A DNA stretch of 64,000 nt from Lysinibacillus sp. PLM2 (GTDB lineage: Bacteria > Bacillota > Bacilli > Bacillales_A > Planococcaceae), in NCBI GenBank assembly GCA_023168345.1, contig AP025689.1, positions 1,052,001 through 1,116,000 on the forward strand, written 5' to 3'. Each line of letters begins with the position of its first letter. Within the stretch, counting starts at the first letter, position 1. Made by a program: the position numbers and the translations under genes. This document shows positions 48,969 to 58,199 of this stretch, in pieces. The notes beneath the pieces were generated by a model. The model did no database searches, was not told the DNA's origin, and worked only from the letters and a program-made list of their open reading frames with translations.

Positions 48969-49040
48969 TTCAACTTACAGAATATTATGCTATTATGTTC
49001 TCAAGTTTAATATAATAAAACCGGTTTAATATATTAAACC
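48969..49040 (+). promoter_or_regulatory. Promoter and palindromic operators of the TRAP operon
   Basis: TTCAAC (48969-48974), 16 bp and TATTAT (48991-48996) are a plausible promoter. GGTTTAATATATTAAACC at 49023-49040 is a perfect 18-bp palindrome. AGTTTAATATAATAAAACC at 49004-49022 is an imperfect copy directly beside it. They sit just downstream of the -10 box, where the operon's IclR-type protein could repress. Confidence 0.6.
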
Positions 49041-49068
49041 AAAATCATCACGACAGAGGGGGGATTCC

Positions 49069-50226
49069 ATGTATAACTACTACATGCCAACTAGAATTAT
49101 CTTTGAAAACAATAGTTCTGGTAAATTGGGAGAAATATTAGAAAAAGAAAATAAAAAAAATGTTTTAGTCGTCACAGATAAAGGGGTTTTAAACGCTGGA
49201 CTATTAAATGCAATGTTCCAATCATTCGATAACAGTAATATCTCATATGGGATTTTTGATGAAGTGGAACCGAATCCAAAATCATCCACTATTAGAAAAG
49301 GGGTTCAAAAGCTTTCTGAAAGTAACTTTGACGCAATTGTAGGATTTGGAGGGGGAAGCTCGATTGATACAGCAAAAGCAATTGCAGTTATGGCAACAAA
49401 TGAAGGGGAAATTTTAGACTATGAAGGTGTAGGAAACGTCATTAACGATTCGCTATTCTTGGTAGCGGTTCCAACAACGGCCGGAACAGGTAGTGAAGTT
49501 ACAGCATCCACGATTATTACGGATGAAAATACTTTATTTAAAGCGGCAATTATAAGTCCTAAAGTATTTCCGAATTTAGCAATTTTAGATGCAACATTAA
49601 CATTAGGGTGTCCACCAGGGATTACTTCTTCAACAGGGATTGATGCATTAACACATGCAATTGAGTCTTACATATCAAAACAAAGTAATCCTATTAGTGG
49701 AAGTATTGCCCTACATGCTATTAGCTTAATATCTAAGAATATTCATAAGGCTTACTATTATGGAACTGACTTAGAGAGTCGAGAAAAAATGTTAGAGGCT
49801 TCCATGTTAGCAGGTCTAGCATTTTCTCAAACGAGATTAGGAAATGTTCATGCAATCTCACAGGCTTTAGGTGGGGTCTTTGATATTCCACACGGGATAG
49901 CAAATGCAGCACTTTTACCATATGTTCTAAAATTTAACGCACCAGCTTGTTTAAAAGAAATGGTCGACATTGCAAATGCAATGGGTATTCAAACTGAAAA
50001 TGAAAGCGATGTCATTATTGCTGAGAAGGTTGTGAATACAATTGTTGAATGGAATCACTCCTTTGATATACCAAATAATACAAAGGATTTAGGCGTTGAT
50101 TTATCTGAGATTGATAAATTAATAGCTGATTCAATGAGAAGTGGAAATATATTAGTAAATCCACGTCTTACAACTTCTAAAGATGTAGAAAAATTGATCA
50201 GAGATTCTTATGATGGGGTACTTTAA
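49069..50226 (+). CDS. Iron-containing alcohol dehydrogenase
   Basis: A 385-residue group III dehydrogenase that interconverts an alcohol and an aldehyde or ketone with NAD(P). The NAD loop is GFGGGSSIDTAKAI near residue 97. The metal ligands lie in GIDALTHAIESYIS (Asp and His near 190) and in HAISQALGGVFDIPHG (two His near 262 and 276). GGGGGG precedes the ATG. First gene of the TRAP operon. The substrate is unknown; 4-hydroxybutyrate-like or other hydroxyacid substrates are possible for this family. Confidence 0.88.
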   Translation: MYNYYMPTRIIFENNSSGKLGEILEKENKKNVLVVTDKGVLNAGLLNAMFQSFDNSNISYGIFDEVEPNPKSSTIRKGVQKLSESNFDAIVGFGGGSSIDTAKAIAVMATNEGEILDYEGVGNVINDSLFLVAVPTTAGTGSEVTASTIITDENTLFKAAIISPKVFPNLAILDATLTLGCPPGITSSTGIDALTHAIESYISKQSNPISGSIALHAISLISKNIHKAYYYGTDLESREKMLEASMLAGLAFSQTRLGNVHAISQALGGVFDIPHGIANAALLPYVLKFNAPACLKEMVDIANAMGIQTENESDVIIAEKVVNTIVEWNHSFDIPNNTKDLGVDLSEIDKLIADSMRSGNILVNPRLTTSKDVEKLIRDSYDGVL

Positions 50227-50257
50227 AAAAATTTTTTAAGGGATGGGGAGAAATTGT

Positions 50258-51310
50258 ATGAAAAAACTATTTAAAATTTTATTACCTTTATTAGCTACTA
50301 TTCTTTTCTTAGCAGCTTGTGGTGGTGGAAGTGAATCAGGTTCAAGTACATCTGAAGGTGGTGGGGATGATCAAACTTATAAAATTCGTATCGCCCACTC
50401 ATCAGCAGCAACAAATGATAGACTTGAAAATTCATTACAAGAATTTAAAAAAGCTGTTGAAGAAAGAAGTAACGGAAGAATTATTGTTGAAACATATCCA
50501 AACAGTCAACTTGGTGGTGAACGTGAAGCACTTGAAGGCGTTCAATTAGGAACAATTGAAATGGCCGTATTATCTACAGCACCATTTGCAGGATTCTTTG
50601 AAAAAATGATGGTATTAGACTTACCATACTTATTCACAGATGAAAAAATTGCAGACGAAGTTTTAGATGGTCCATTTGGTGATCAACTGTTTGACTTAAT
50701 GTTAGAGGAAACTGGTCTTAGAGGGTTAGCTTGGGGAGAAAATGGAGTTCGTCATATGGCAAGTAATGTTCGTCCAATTGAATCACCAGCAGATATTCAA
50801 GGGCAAAAAATTAGAACACAAGAAAACCAAGCACATATGGATATGATTACTGCTTTCGGTGGAAGTCCAACGCCAATCGCATTCCCAGAATTATATAGCT
50901 CGTTACAACAAGGGGTTATTGATGGTTATGAAAACCCAATCTCATTAATTACTGGAATGCGTTTCTATGAAGTTACTAAATATATTTCATTAAACTCTCA
51001 TGTTTATGGAGCATATGCGTTCATCGTTAATGATAGCTACTTCCAAACATTACCAGAAGACTTACAAACAATTATTCAAGAAGAAGCGAAAAACTGGAGC
51101 ACAGTTGAACGTGAAATGAACAGAAAACAAACAGAAGAGGGTATCGATTTAGTAAAAGAAAACGGTGTTGAAGTAATTGAGTTAAGCGAAGAACAAATTG
51201 CAGAATTCAAAAAATTAGCACAACCTGTTGTGGATAGCTATAGAACACAAATTGGTGAAGAATTATTTGATGACTTAATGGAAGCTATTGAACAAGCTGA
51301 AGCCAACTAA
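50258..51310 (+). CDS. TRAP transporter substrate-binding lipoprotein, DctP family
   Basis: A 350-residue extracellular receptor that hands a carboxylate (or sulfonate) substrate to the DctQM permease. The signal peptide ends at the lipobox LAAC, then a glycine/serine linker. Family motifs are FKKAVEERSNGRIIVETYPN, IRTQENQAHMDMITAFGGSP and ELYSSLQQGVIDGYENP; the conserved Arg near residue 180 normally binds a carboxylate. ATG at 50258 has a GGGGAG site. Substrate not predictable. Confidence 0.9.
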   Translation: MKKLFKILLPLLATILFLAACGGGSESGSSTSEGGGDDQTYKIRIAHSSAATNDRLENSLQEFKKAVEERSNGRIIVETYPNSQLGGEREALEGVQLGTIEMAVLSTAPFAGFFEKMMVLDLPYLFTDEKIADEVLDGPFGDQLFDLMLEETGLRGLAWGENGVRHMASNVRPIESPADIQGQKIRTQENQAHMDMITAFGGSPTPIAFPELYSSLQQGVIDGYENPISLITGMRFYEVTKYISLNSHVYGAYAFIVNDSYFQTLPEDLQTIIQEEAKNWSTVEREMNRKQTEEGIDLVKENGVEVIELSEEQIAEFKKLAQPVVDSYRTQIGEELFDDLMEAIEQAEAN

Positions 51311-51325
51311 AAAATAAATTTGACA

Positions 51326-51365
51326 AAAACAATAAAGAAGAAAGTATTTTCTTCTTTATTGTTTT
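51326..51365 (+). terminator. Perfect 18-bp hairpin between dctP and dctQ
   Basis: AAAACAATAAAGAAGAAA (51326-51343) pairs fully with TTTCTTCTTTATTGTTTT (51348-51365) over GTAT. It ends in a T run beside the dctQ ribosome site. It probably attenuates transcription or stabilises the binding-protein mRNA. Confidence 0.7.
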
Positions 51366-51383
51366 ATAAAAGGGGTGAACTCT

Positions 51384-51884
51384 TTGAAAAAGGTTATAAG
51401 GACATTAGATAATATTTTAACGAAAATCGAAGAAAATTTGACGTTTCTTCTATTATTATCAATGCTATTAGCGGTTTTTGCCAGCTTCGTGAGTCGCTAT
51501 ATCTTTAACGATCCATTAACTTGGACAGAGGAATTTGCAAGATATGTAATGATCTGGGCTACATTTATTGCTGCAAGTTATGGAGTGAAAACTGGTGCAC
51601 ATATTACTCTGGATGTTTTAGTTATTTACCTATCAGAGAGAGGCAATAAAATACTTAGAATTGTAAGCTATCTTTTCGCGCTTGTATATTGTGGCTTGGT
51701 TGTATTTATCGGGATTCCGTTTATTAATAGCTTAATAGAAACTCATCAACAATCACCAGCTATGCATATCCCGATGTATTTTGTTTATTCATCTATAATA
51801 GTCGGTACGATTTTCATGTTTTTACGATATATCATACTTTTATTTAATGAAATGACGAATTCAAATAAGCCGGAAGAAGCTTAA
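51384..51884 (+). CDS. TRAP transporter small permease, DctQ family
   Basis: A 166-residue membrane protein with four helices. The signature FNDPLTWTEEFARYVMIWATF lies near residue 45, followed by GAHITLDVL. It pairs with the large permease. A TTG start at 51384 is preferred because AGGGG lies 8 bases upstream; a GTG at 51375 lies too close to it. Confidence 0.88.
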   Translation: MKKVIRTLDNILTKIEENLTFLLLLSMLLAVFASFVSRYIFNDPLTWTEEFARYVMIWATFIAASYGVKTGAHITLDVLVIYLSERGNKILRIVSYLFALVYCGLVVFIGIPFINSLIETHQQSPAMHIPMYFVYSSIIVGTIFMFLRYIILLFNEMTNSNKPEEA

Positions 51885-51914
51885 TATATTAAATCTTTAG
51901 ATAGGGGGGTTAGG

Positions 51915-53180
51915 ATGGCGACGATATTAGCTATATTCTTATTAGCCTTACTAGTTATGAATGTTCCGCTTGCAATTAGTGTTGGATTAGCGTCCACTGC
52001 CGTTTTACTAACTTCAGACATAAATCCAATAGTAGCTGTTCAAAGGATGATTACTGGTTTAGATAGCTTTTCTCTAATGGCTATCCCGCTATTTATGGTT
52101 GCAGGGAAAATCATGGAGATTGGTGGAATTTCAAAAAGACTTGTTGATTTAGCTGCTAGTATTGTTGGTTCCATTACTGGAGGATTTGCGATTATTGCCG
52201 TAATAGCAAGTATGTTCTTTGCGGCAATCTCAGGTTCAGCACCAGCAACAGTAATTTCAATTGGTGCCATTATGGTGCCAGCAATGATTAAAGAAGGATA
52301 TGATAAAAAGTTTGCACTTGCTCTTATTGCAGCAAGTGGAACAATCGGGATTATCATACCGCCGAGTATACCATTTATAACCTATGGAATTTCAGCTAGC
52401 ACCAGTGTAGGTGATTTATTTATTGCTGGTGTGTTACCTGGTATTTTAATGGGAATATCTATGATTATATATAGTTATATTATCTCGAAAAAACGAGGTT
52501 ATAAGGGCGGAGAGAAAACAAGCTTAAAGAAGTTCTTTTATAACTTTAAACGGTCGATTCTTGGTTTATTAATGCCACTGATCATTTTAGGTGGTATTTA
52601 TGCAGGGTGGTTTACACCAACTGAATCGGGTGCGGTAGCGTGTATTTACGGACTAATTGTTTCGCTATTTATATATCGTACGATGAAGTTTTCGGAACTT
52701 AAAAAGACATTTGTTGAAGCAGGTTCATTATCAGCAATGGTACTTTTTATCATTGCCACAGCAAACTTACTTAGCTGGTTAATCACAGTTGAACAAATTC
52801 CAGTTAAAATCGCATCAGCATTAACATCTTTCACAGAAAGTCCGATTGTATTTTTATTAATCATTAATTTAATATTATTATTTGTAGGGACATTTTTGGA
52901 ATTAAATGCTGCGATTATCTTACTAGTTCCAATTCTATTGCCGATGCTACAAATGTACGGAATCAATCTTACTCACTTTGGTGTATTGATGATTGTAAAC
53001 TTAGCAATAGGATTATTAACACCTCCATTAGGAGTCAATTTGTTCGTAGCAAAGTCGTTATCAGACATTCAATTCAATCAACTAGTTAAGAGTGTTATAC
53101 CATTTATTTTAATTATGTTACTGAATTTGGCGATACTCATCTTCTTCCCGGGAATAACGTCTGTTTTAATTTCGAAATAA
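51915..53180 (+). CDS. TRAP transporter large permease, DctM family
   Basis: A 421-residue membrane protein with about 12 helices, the Na+-coupled transport subunit. Visible motifs: FAAISGSAPATVISIGAIMVP near residue 110, GTIGIIIPPSIPFITYG near 145, GWFTPTESGAVACIYG near 235 and GLLTPPLGVNLFV near 375. GGGGGG precedes the ATG. A CTTAATATATTAAATC element at about 51883-51898, just upstream, resembles half of the operon's palindromic operator. Confidence 0.92.
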   Translation: MATILAIFLLALLVMNVPLAISVGLASTAVLLTSDINPIVAVQRMITGLDSFSLMAIPLFMVAGKIMEIGGISKRLVDLAASIVGSITGGFAIIAVIASMFFAAISGSAPATVISIGAIMVPAMIKEGYDKKFALALIAASGTIGIIIPPSIPFITYGISASTSVGDLFIAGVLPGILMGISMIIYSYIISKKRGYKGGEKTSLKKFFYNFKRSILGLLMPLIILGGIYAGWFTPTESGAVACIYGLIVSLFIYRTMKFSELKKTFVEAGSLSAMVLFIIATANLLSWLITVEQIPVKIASALTSFTESPIVFLLIINLILLFVGTFLELNAAIILLVPILLPMLQMYGINLTHFGVLMIVNLAIGLLTPPLGVNLFVAKSLSDIQFNQLVKSVIPFILIMLLNLAILIFFPGITSVLISK

Positions 53181-53219
53181 TCCGACAACTAGAACGTTTA
53201 TTTGAAAGGGAGTTATTTT

Positions 53220-53987
53220 GTGAATGAAAAATATTGGAATCCAGCACTAGAGAGGGCAGATAAGGTACTCAATCTTATTGCAGAAAACCCAAGTAAATAT
53301 AGATTAATAGATATTTCTAAGAAGCTTGAGATTAATAAAAGTACACTCTTCATACTCATTAATACAATGGAAAAACTGGGCTGGATTACCAAACATATAG
53401 GTGATGTATATAGCCTAGGGGGGACAATGGGTTCCCTTGGAGCGGCTTATCTAAAGCAGTTTAATTTACTTCATGCCTTTTACGAAGAGGCAGCGGAAGT
53501 CCAAATGAAAGTGAAAGAGAATTTACAGCTTGGAATATTAGACGGTGGGGACGTTATTTATCTTGGGAAAGTAAAGGATGATTCAATGGTTCAACTTGTA
53601 ACAGAACCTGGAATGAAGTTCCCTGCCTATGCCACTTCAATAGGAAAAATACAATTATCTCAGTACTCACTTGAAGAGCTAAAAAGCATTTACTCAGAAG
53701 AACCATTAATATCAAAAACACAGTTTACTATTACATCTGTTGAGAAGCTTTATGAAAATTTACAACAAGCAAAGGTACAGGGATATATTGAAGAACATCA
53801 AGAGTCGGCTGAAGGGATACATTGTGTAGCTGCACCGGTATATGATTTTAATAATCGCATTATTGCTGGTGTCAGTATTGCCATGATCACAGCCCACTGG
53901 GAAAAAAAAGGGGATATGGCAAGAAAAGAAGTTGTTAAGCTTGCAAACCAATTATCTTTGCGTTCAGGATATTCAAAAGCGCAATAA
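53220..53987 (+). CDS. IclR-family transcriptional regulator
   Basis: A 255-residue regulator with an N-terminal winged helix (residues about 10-70, LIDISKKLEINKSTLFILIN) and a C-terminal GAF-like effector domain (PAYATSIGKIQLSQ, EEHQESAEGIHCVAAPVYD). It is encoded within the operon it probably controls. It would bind the metabolite derived from the imported substrate. GTG at 53220 has AAAGGGAG; an upstream TTG overlaps that site. Confidence 0.85.
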   Translation: MNEKYWNPALERADKVLNLIAENPSKYRLIDISKKLEINKSTLFILINTMEKLGWITKHIGDVYSLGGTMGSLGAAYLKQFNLLHAFYEEAAEVQMKVKENLQLGILDGGDVIYLGKVKDDSMVQLVTEPGMKFPAYATSIGKIQLSQYSLEELKSIYSEEPLISKTQFTITSVEKLYENLQQAKVQGYIEEHQESAEGIHCVAAPVYDFNNRIIAGVSIAMITAHWEKKGDMARKEVVKLANQLSLRSGYSKAQ

Positions 53988-54017
53988 ATCGAAAATTATG
54001 AAGAGAAGGTGATGGAG

Positions 54018-54950
54018 ATGGAGAATACACGACAATTTTTAAAGGAATTAGGCTATCCGGAAAGAGATCTATACGACTTACCTTCTTCGACAAAAAGATT
54101 TCCTGATGGAGCCCAATATCGCTTGGAAATTCCTAGTGTAGAAGGTCCTAAAGCATTAAGAGCCGTTGTAGAGGAAATGAAAAAGCTGAATGTACCGATT
54201 CATCGTGTGTCGCAGGGCAGTGGAATTATGATGCTAAGCGATGATGAAATTAAAGAAATGTGTCAAATTGCAAATGAAGAACAAATGGAGTTGAGTTTAT
54301 TTACAGGTCCACGTGGTACGTTTGATATTAGTGCACAGCCTCTAACGCCGAATGGTAAAAATGTTGGCGTAAGACATGAAGGTATGGATCAGCTTGTATA
54401 TGCAATGGAAGATTTACAGAGAGGTGCTGAATTAGGATTAAGGGGTGCACTAATCGGTGATGAAGGCCTTCTATTATTAACGAAGGAAATGAAAGAAAAA
54501 GGAATACTCCCAGAAGATTTTGTAATTAAAGCTTCTGTTCAAATAATGGCTTCAAATCCGGTATCCGTAAAATTAATGGCAGAAATTGGAGCAGATACGT
54601 ACAATGTTCCAACAGCCTTGACGTTACCAAAGCTTGCAGCGATTCGCCAAGTAATTGATATTCCAATCGACTTATATGTAGAGGTACCAGATAATCTCGG
54701 CGGTTTTGTGAGACATTACGAAATTCCAGAGTTTATAAGAGTACTAGCACCTGTTTATTTAAAATTTGGTTTAAGAAATCATCCAGATGTGTATCCTTCA
54801 GGGTATCATCTAGAAAAATATAATGAAGATTTATGTAGAGAAAGAGTGCGAAGAGCGGCTCATGGTATGAGAATCATTCAAAAGTATTGCCCAGAGGCAA
54901 TCATTTCTGTAAAGGGTGCATCAGATCTTGGCATTCCTGTATTAAAATAA
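54018..54950 (+). CDS. U32-peptidase-like TIM-barrel protein
   Basis: A 310-residue protein with repeated beta-alpha character. Segments such as ALRAVVEEMKKLNVPIHRVS, RGAELGLRGALIGDEGLLLL and IGADTYNVPTALTLPKLAAI suggest a barrel like that annotated as U32-family peptidase. Its place between an IclR regulator and an aldehyde dehydrogenase in a transport operon suggests a metabolic step, not proteolysis. An aldolase, lyase or isomerase is conceivable. ATG at 54018 has an AGAAGG site 8 bases away. Family assignment moderate. Confidence 0.55.
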   Translation: MENTRQFLKELGYPERDLYDLPSSTKRFPDGAQYRLEIPSVEGPKALRAVVEEMKKLNVPIHRVSQGSGIMMLSDDEIKEMCQIANEEQMELSLFTGPRGTFDISAQPLTPNGKNVGVRHEGMDQLVYAMEDLQRGAELGLRGALIGDEGLLLLTKEMKEKGILPEDFVIKASVQIMASNPVSVKLMAEIGADTYNVPTALTLPKLAAIRQVIDIPIDLYVEVPDNLGGFVRHYEIPEFIRVLAPVYLKFGLRNHPDVYPSGYHLEKYNEDLCRERVRRAAHGMRIIQKYCPEAIISVKGASDLGIPVLK

Positions 54951-54986
54951 TTCTATTATTCTTACTAAAAATTAGGAGGTTTTTAA

Positions 54987-56450
54987 ATGACTGCGACTGT
55001 AAAAGAGTTAGTATGTTTGAATTATATTAATGGAGAGTGGACTAGTTCAGAATCTGGAGAAACAATTGATAACTATAACCCAGCAAATGGTGAACTTGTA
55101 TGTAAAATTCAAGCATCTTCTGCAAATGATGTAGCTGTAGCTGTGGAAGCAGCAAATCAAGCGAAAAAGGCTTGGTTTAACTTACCTGGAACAGTGCGCG
55201 GTAAGTATTTGTTTGATATTGCAACTGAAATTGAAAAGGCAAAAAATGAAATCGCTGAAGCAATGACAAAGGAAATGGGCAAAACTTATCCTGAATCTCT
55301 TGGTGAAGTTCAACGAGCAATCGATATTTTCCGTTATTACGCGGGAGAAGGTGTTCGTAAAACGGGTGATGTGATTCCTTCATCTGCTTCTGGTGCTCTT
55401 ATGTATACAACTCGTGCACCACTTGGAGTAGTAGCGGTTATAACTCCTTGGAACTTCCCAATCGCAATTCCTGCGTGGAAGATGGCGCCTGCATTAATTT
55501 TCGGTAACACTGTGGTGTTTAAACCTGCTCAAGAAGCACCTTTAACTGCCACAAAACTAGTTGAATGTATCGAAAAAGCAAACCTTCCTAAAGGCGTACT
55601 TAATTTAGTTCACGGCTCTGGACGTGTAATTGGAAATGAACTAGTAGAAAATTCACCTATTAACGGTATTACATTTACAGGATCTAATACAGTCGGTAAA
55701 CAAATTGGGTCTAAAGCTTTTGCCCGAGGTATTAAATATCAATTAGAAATGGGCGGTAAAAATCCAATTGTTATTATGGATGATGCAGATATTTCTGATG
55801 CTGTAACAGCTACACTTACTGGATCGATGAAATCTACTGGTCAAAAATGTACAGCAACAAGTCGTGTTATTGTACATGAAGCAATTTATGATCAATTCAA
55901 AGAACAGCTACTAGCGGAAGTAAACAAAATTAAAGTTGGAGATGGCTTCTCTCAAGATACTTGGTACGGACCATGTGCAAGTAAGGGTCAAATGGAAACG
56001 GTTCTTTCCTATATTGAAAAAGGAAAAGAAGAAGGTGCTTCACTAATTTTCGGTGGAAATCGTTTAGAGAGTGAAGAGTTTAAAGCAGGGTATTTTGTTG
56101 AGCCAACGATTTTTGAAAATGTTACTTCGGATATGTCCATCGTTCAAGAAGAGATTTTTGGTCCAGTAATTGCTTTAATTAAAGTTTCTTCATATAAAGA
56201 AGCAATCGAAGAAGCAAACAATGTTTCATTTGGTTTAAGTGCTTCGATCTTTACGAAAAACATTGGGAATATCCTTCAATTTGTTAATGATATTGAAGCA
56301 GGATTAGTCCGAATCAATGCAGAAACAGCTGGTGTTGAATATCAAGCACCATTTGGTGGAATGAAAGATTCTAGTTCACATTCAAGAGAACAAGGGCAAG
56401 CAGCGATTGAATTCTTTACTTCTATTAAAACGGTATATATTCAACAATAA
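54987..56450 (+). CDS. NAD(P)-dependent aldehyde dehydrogenase
   Basis: A 487-residue enzyme oxidising an aldehyde to the acid. Cofactor and active-site motifs: [15 protein letters not shown] near 155, [12 protein letters not shown], general base Glu in [11 protein letters not shown] near 253 and nucleophile Cys in [11 protein letters not shown] near 287. It resembles the 2-oxoglutarate/succinate semialdehyde dehydrogenase branch (YcbD-like). With the alcohol dehydrogenase at the operon start it suggests an alcohol to aldehyde to acid sequence. AGGAGG precedes the ATG. Confidence 0.9.
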   Translation: MTATVKELVCLNYINGEWTSSESGETIDNYNPANGELVCKIQASSANDVAVAVEAANQAKKAWFNLPGTVRGKYLFDIATEIEKAKNEIAEAMTKEMGKTYPESLGEVQRAIDIFRYYAGEGVRKTGDVIPSSASGALMYTTRAPLGVVAVITPWNFPIAIPAWKMAPALIFGNTVVFKPAQEAPLTATKLVECIEKANLPKGVLNLVHGSGRVIGNELVENSPINGITFTGSNTVGKQIGSKAFARGIKYQLEMGGKNPIVIMDDADISDAVTATLTGSMKSTGQKCTATSRVIVHEAIYDQFKEQLLAEVNKIKVGDGFSQDTWYGPCASKGQMETVLSYIEKGKEEGASLIFGGNRLESEEFKAGYFVEPTIFENVTSDMSIVQEEIFGPVIALIKVSSYKEAIEEANNVSFGLSASIFTKNIGNILQFVNDIEAGLVRINAETAGVEYQAPFGGMKDSSSHSREQGQAAIEFFTSIKTVYIQQ

Positions 56451-56514
56451 AACAAAAGTAACCATTAACCATTACTGTTTTAAAATAATTAAAAACCCCC
56501 TATAAATATATATT

Positions 56515-56556
56515 GCAGTCAGTTGTTGAAAGTGTGCAACAACTGGCTGTTTTTAT
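56515..56556 (+). terminator. Terminator of the TRAP operon
   Basis: CAGTCAGTTGTTG pairs with CAACAACTGGCTG, followed by TTTTTATTTT. Confidence 0.88.
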
Positions 56557-56713
56557 TTTGAAAAACTCATTTAAATAAGTAAATAAAATGATCGAGTTTC
56601 CTCCATATAACTCTCCCATAAATTGATAGATAGACAGATTTCTCTTTATGGTGCTACTATAGTTTAGTAATCTATATTACTATTAATTATATTTTTGAGG
56701 GGAGAATTTTTTA

Positions 56714-57856
56714 ATGAAAAAAATAGGCCTTTTCTTAGCAGGCGTTTTAGTTATATTGATGTTAGCAGCTTGTGGAAAAGCATCATTAGACAAATCGGAA
56801 GTATTAGCAAAATCGATAGAAGCAAGTGCAGATATTCATAGCTACTCGATTGAAATGGATATGGATATTGACATGGATGATATGAAGCAATCAGTATCAA
56901 TGAAAGGCGATATCACTCATAATCCAGATATGATTCATCTAAACATGAACATGGACATGTTAGGGATGAATATGGATATTGAAACTTACTTAAATCAAGA
57001 TGAAGCATATATGAGTATGATGGGCGAATGGATGGAAATGGATCCATCAGAGCTAGGCTTGGAAAGCTTTGATCAAATTAATAAAGAAGAGATGGAAAAG
57101 TTAACTAAGTTTACTGAACAATTTGAAATGACAGAGGAAGAAAATCAATATGTTTTAAAGTTGTCAGGAAACGATGAAACTTATCGAGAATTAATTGAAG
57201 ATGTTATTTCTTCATCAATGGGGGAAGTTTCAGCTGATCCATATATGGAAGAGTTAATAAATTCGATTAAGATTAAAAATTTAAATTTAGAGTATCATAT
57301 TGATAAAGAAACATTTATCCATACAATGCAAGTTTTCGATATTGAGCTTGAGATGGTTGATGGAGATACTACGACTCCGTTGAACATTAAAGGAGAATTA
57401 ACAACTTCCAATATTAATGGAGTGGAACCGATTGTAATTCCTGATGAAGTGAAGGAAAGCGCGGTAACAGAAGATGAGATGTATCCATATTCTGATAGTA
57501 TGTCTGTTGAAGAATTACAGGAATTAGTGTTTTATGAAATCGTTGAACCGTCAGCAGTGCCAGAAGGATACATCTTCACTGAAGGCTACTATGATGAAAC
57601 AATGGATATGGTTACAATCAGCTATGACAAAGATTTTGATAACTGGATAATGCTGACGATGAATCCGATTGAAGTATTCAGTTTAGGAGACGTAGAAGGT
57701 GAATCAATAAAAGTACGCGGCACTGAAGGTATTATTTATGATATGGAAGGTTATTTAAGCATTAGTTGGGAAGAAAATGGATTATTGTACGAAGTAGGCG
57801 GAATGGGAACAGATCTTACTATCGAACAATTATTAGAAGTTGCTGAAAGTATCTAA
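56714..57856 (+). CDS. Lipoprotein with LolA-like and DUF4367-like domains
   Basis: A 380-residue lipoprotein; lipobox LAAC ends at Cys20. The N-terminal two thirds form a LolA/LppX-like sheet (DUF6612 type), with methionine- and aspartate-rich strands (MDMDIDMDDMKQS). The last 100 residues (AVPEGYIFTEGYYDE..TMNPIE..GTEGIIYDMEG) look like DUF4367. It may carry a hydrophobic ligand at the membrane surface. Its own promoter and terminator make it monocistronic. The high Met content is unusual. Confidence 0.7.
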   Translation: MKKIGLFLAGVLVILMLAACGKASLDKSEVLAKSIEASADIHSYSIEMDMDIDMDDMKQSVSMKGDITHNPDMIHLNMNMDMLGMNMDIETYLNQDEAYMSMMGEWMEMDPSELGLESFDQINKEEMEKLTKFTEQFEMTEEENQYVLKLSGNDETYRELIEDVISSSMGEVSADPYMEELINSIKIKNLNLEYHIDKETFIHTMQVFDIELEMVDGDTTTPLNIKGELTTSNINGVEPIVIPDEVKESAVTEDEMYPYSDSMSVEELQELVFYEIVEPSAVPEGYIFTEGYYDETMDMVTISYDKDFDNWIMLTMNPIEVFSLGDVEGESIKVRGTEGIIYDMEGYLSISWEENGLLYEVGGMGTDLTIEQLLEVAESI

Positions 57857-57862
57857 TATTAC

Positions 57863-57899
57863 AACACCTAAGTTGGTTTTCTGACTTAGGTGTTTTTTA
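57863..57899 (+). terminator. Terminator after the lipoprotein gene
   Basis: AACACCTAAGT pairs with ACTTAGGTGTT, followed by TTTTATT. Confidence 0.88.
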
Positions 57900-58199
57900 T
57901 TATAAATGTTTGAATGATGGAATATAGAGTCTATGTGACAAACGGAGATTTAAGGGAATATTAGTAATCTATTTGCAACAAAAGTAAATTTGATGAGTTA
58001 TAAATTAAGTCTCAAAACTTGTCAATAGGTTTTCGATGGAAATATACTTTTAACTTGGTAATTTTTATGGAAATGATAGATTCTATACATGCTATTTTAA
58101 TAGATTGTTGAAGTTAACTGTTACTGTTACCAGTTTATGGTCCAAATATTACACATATCGTACTGTACTATAGGTGTTGTAGAAAAGGAGGAATACAAA

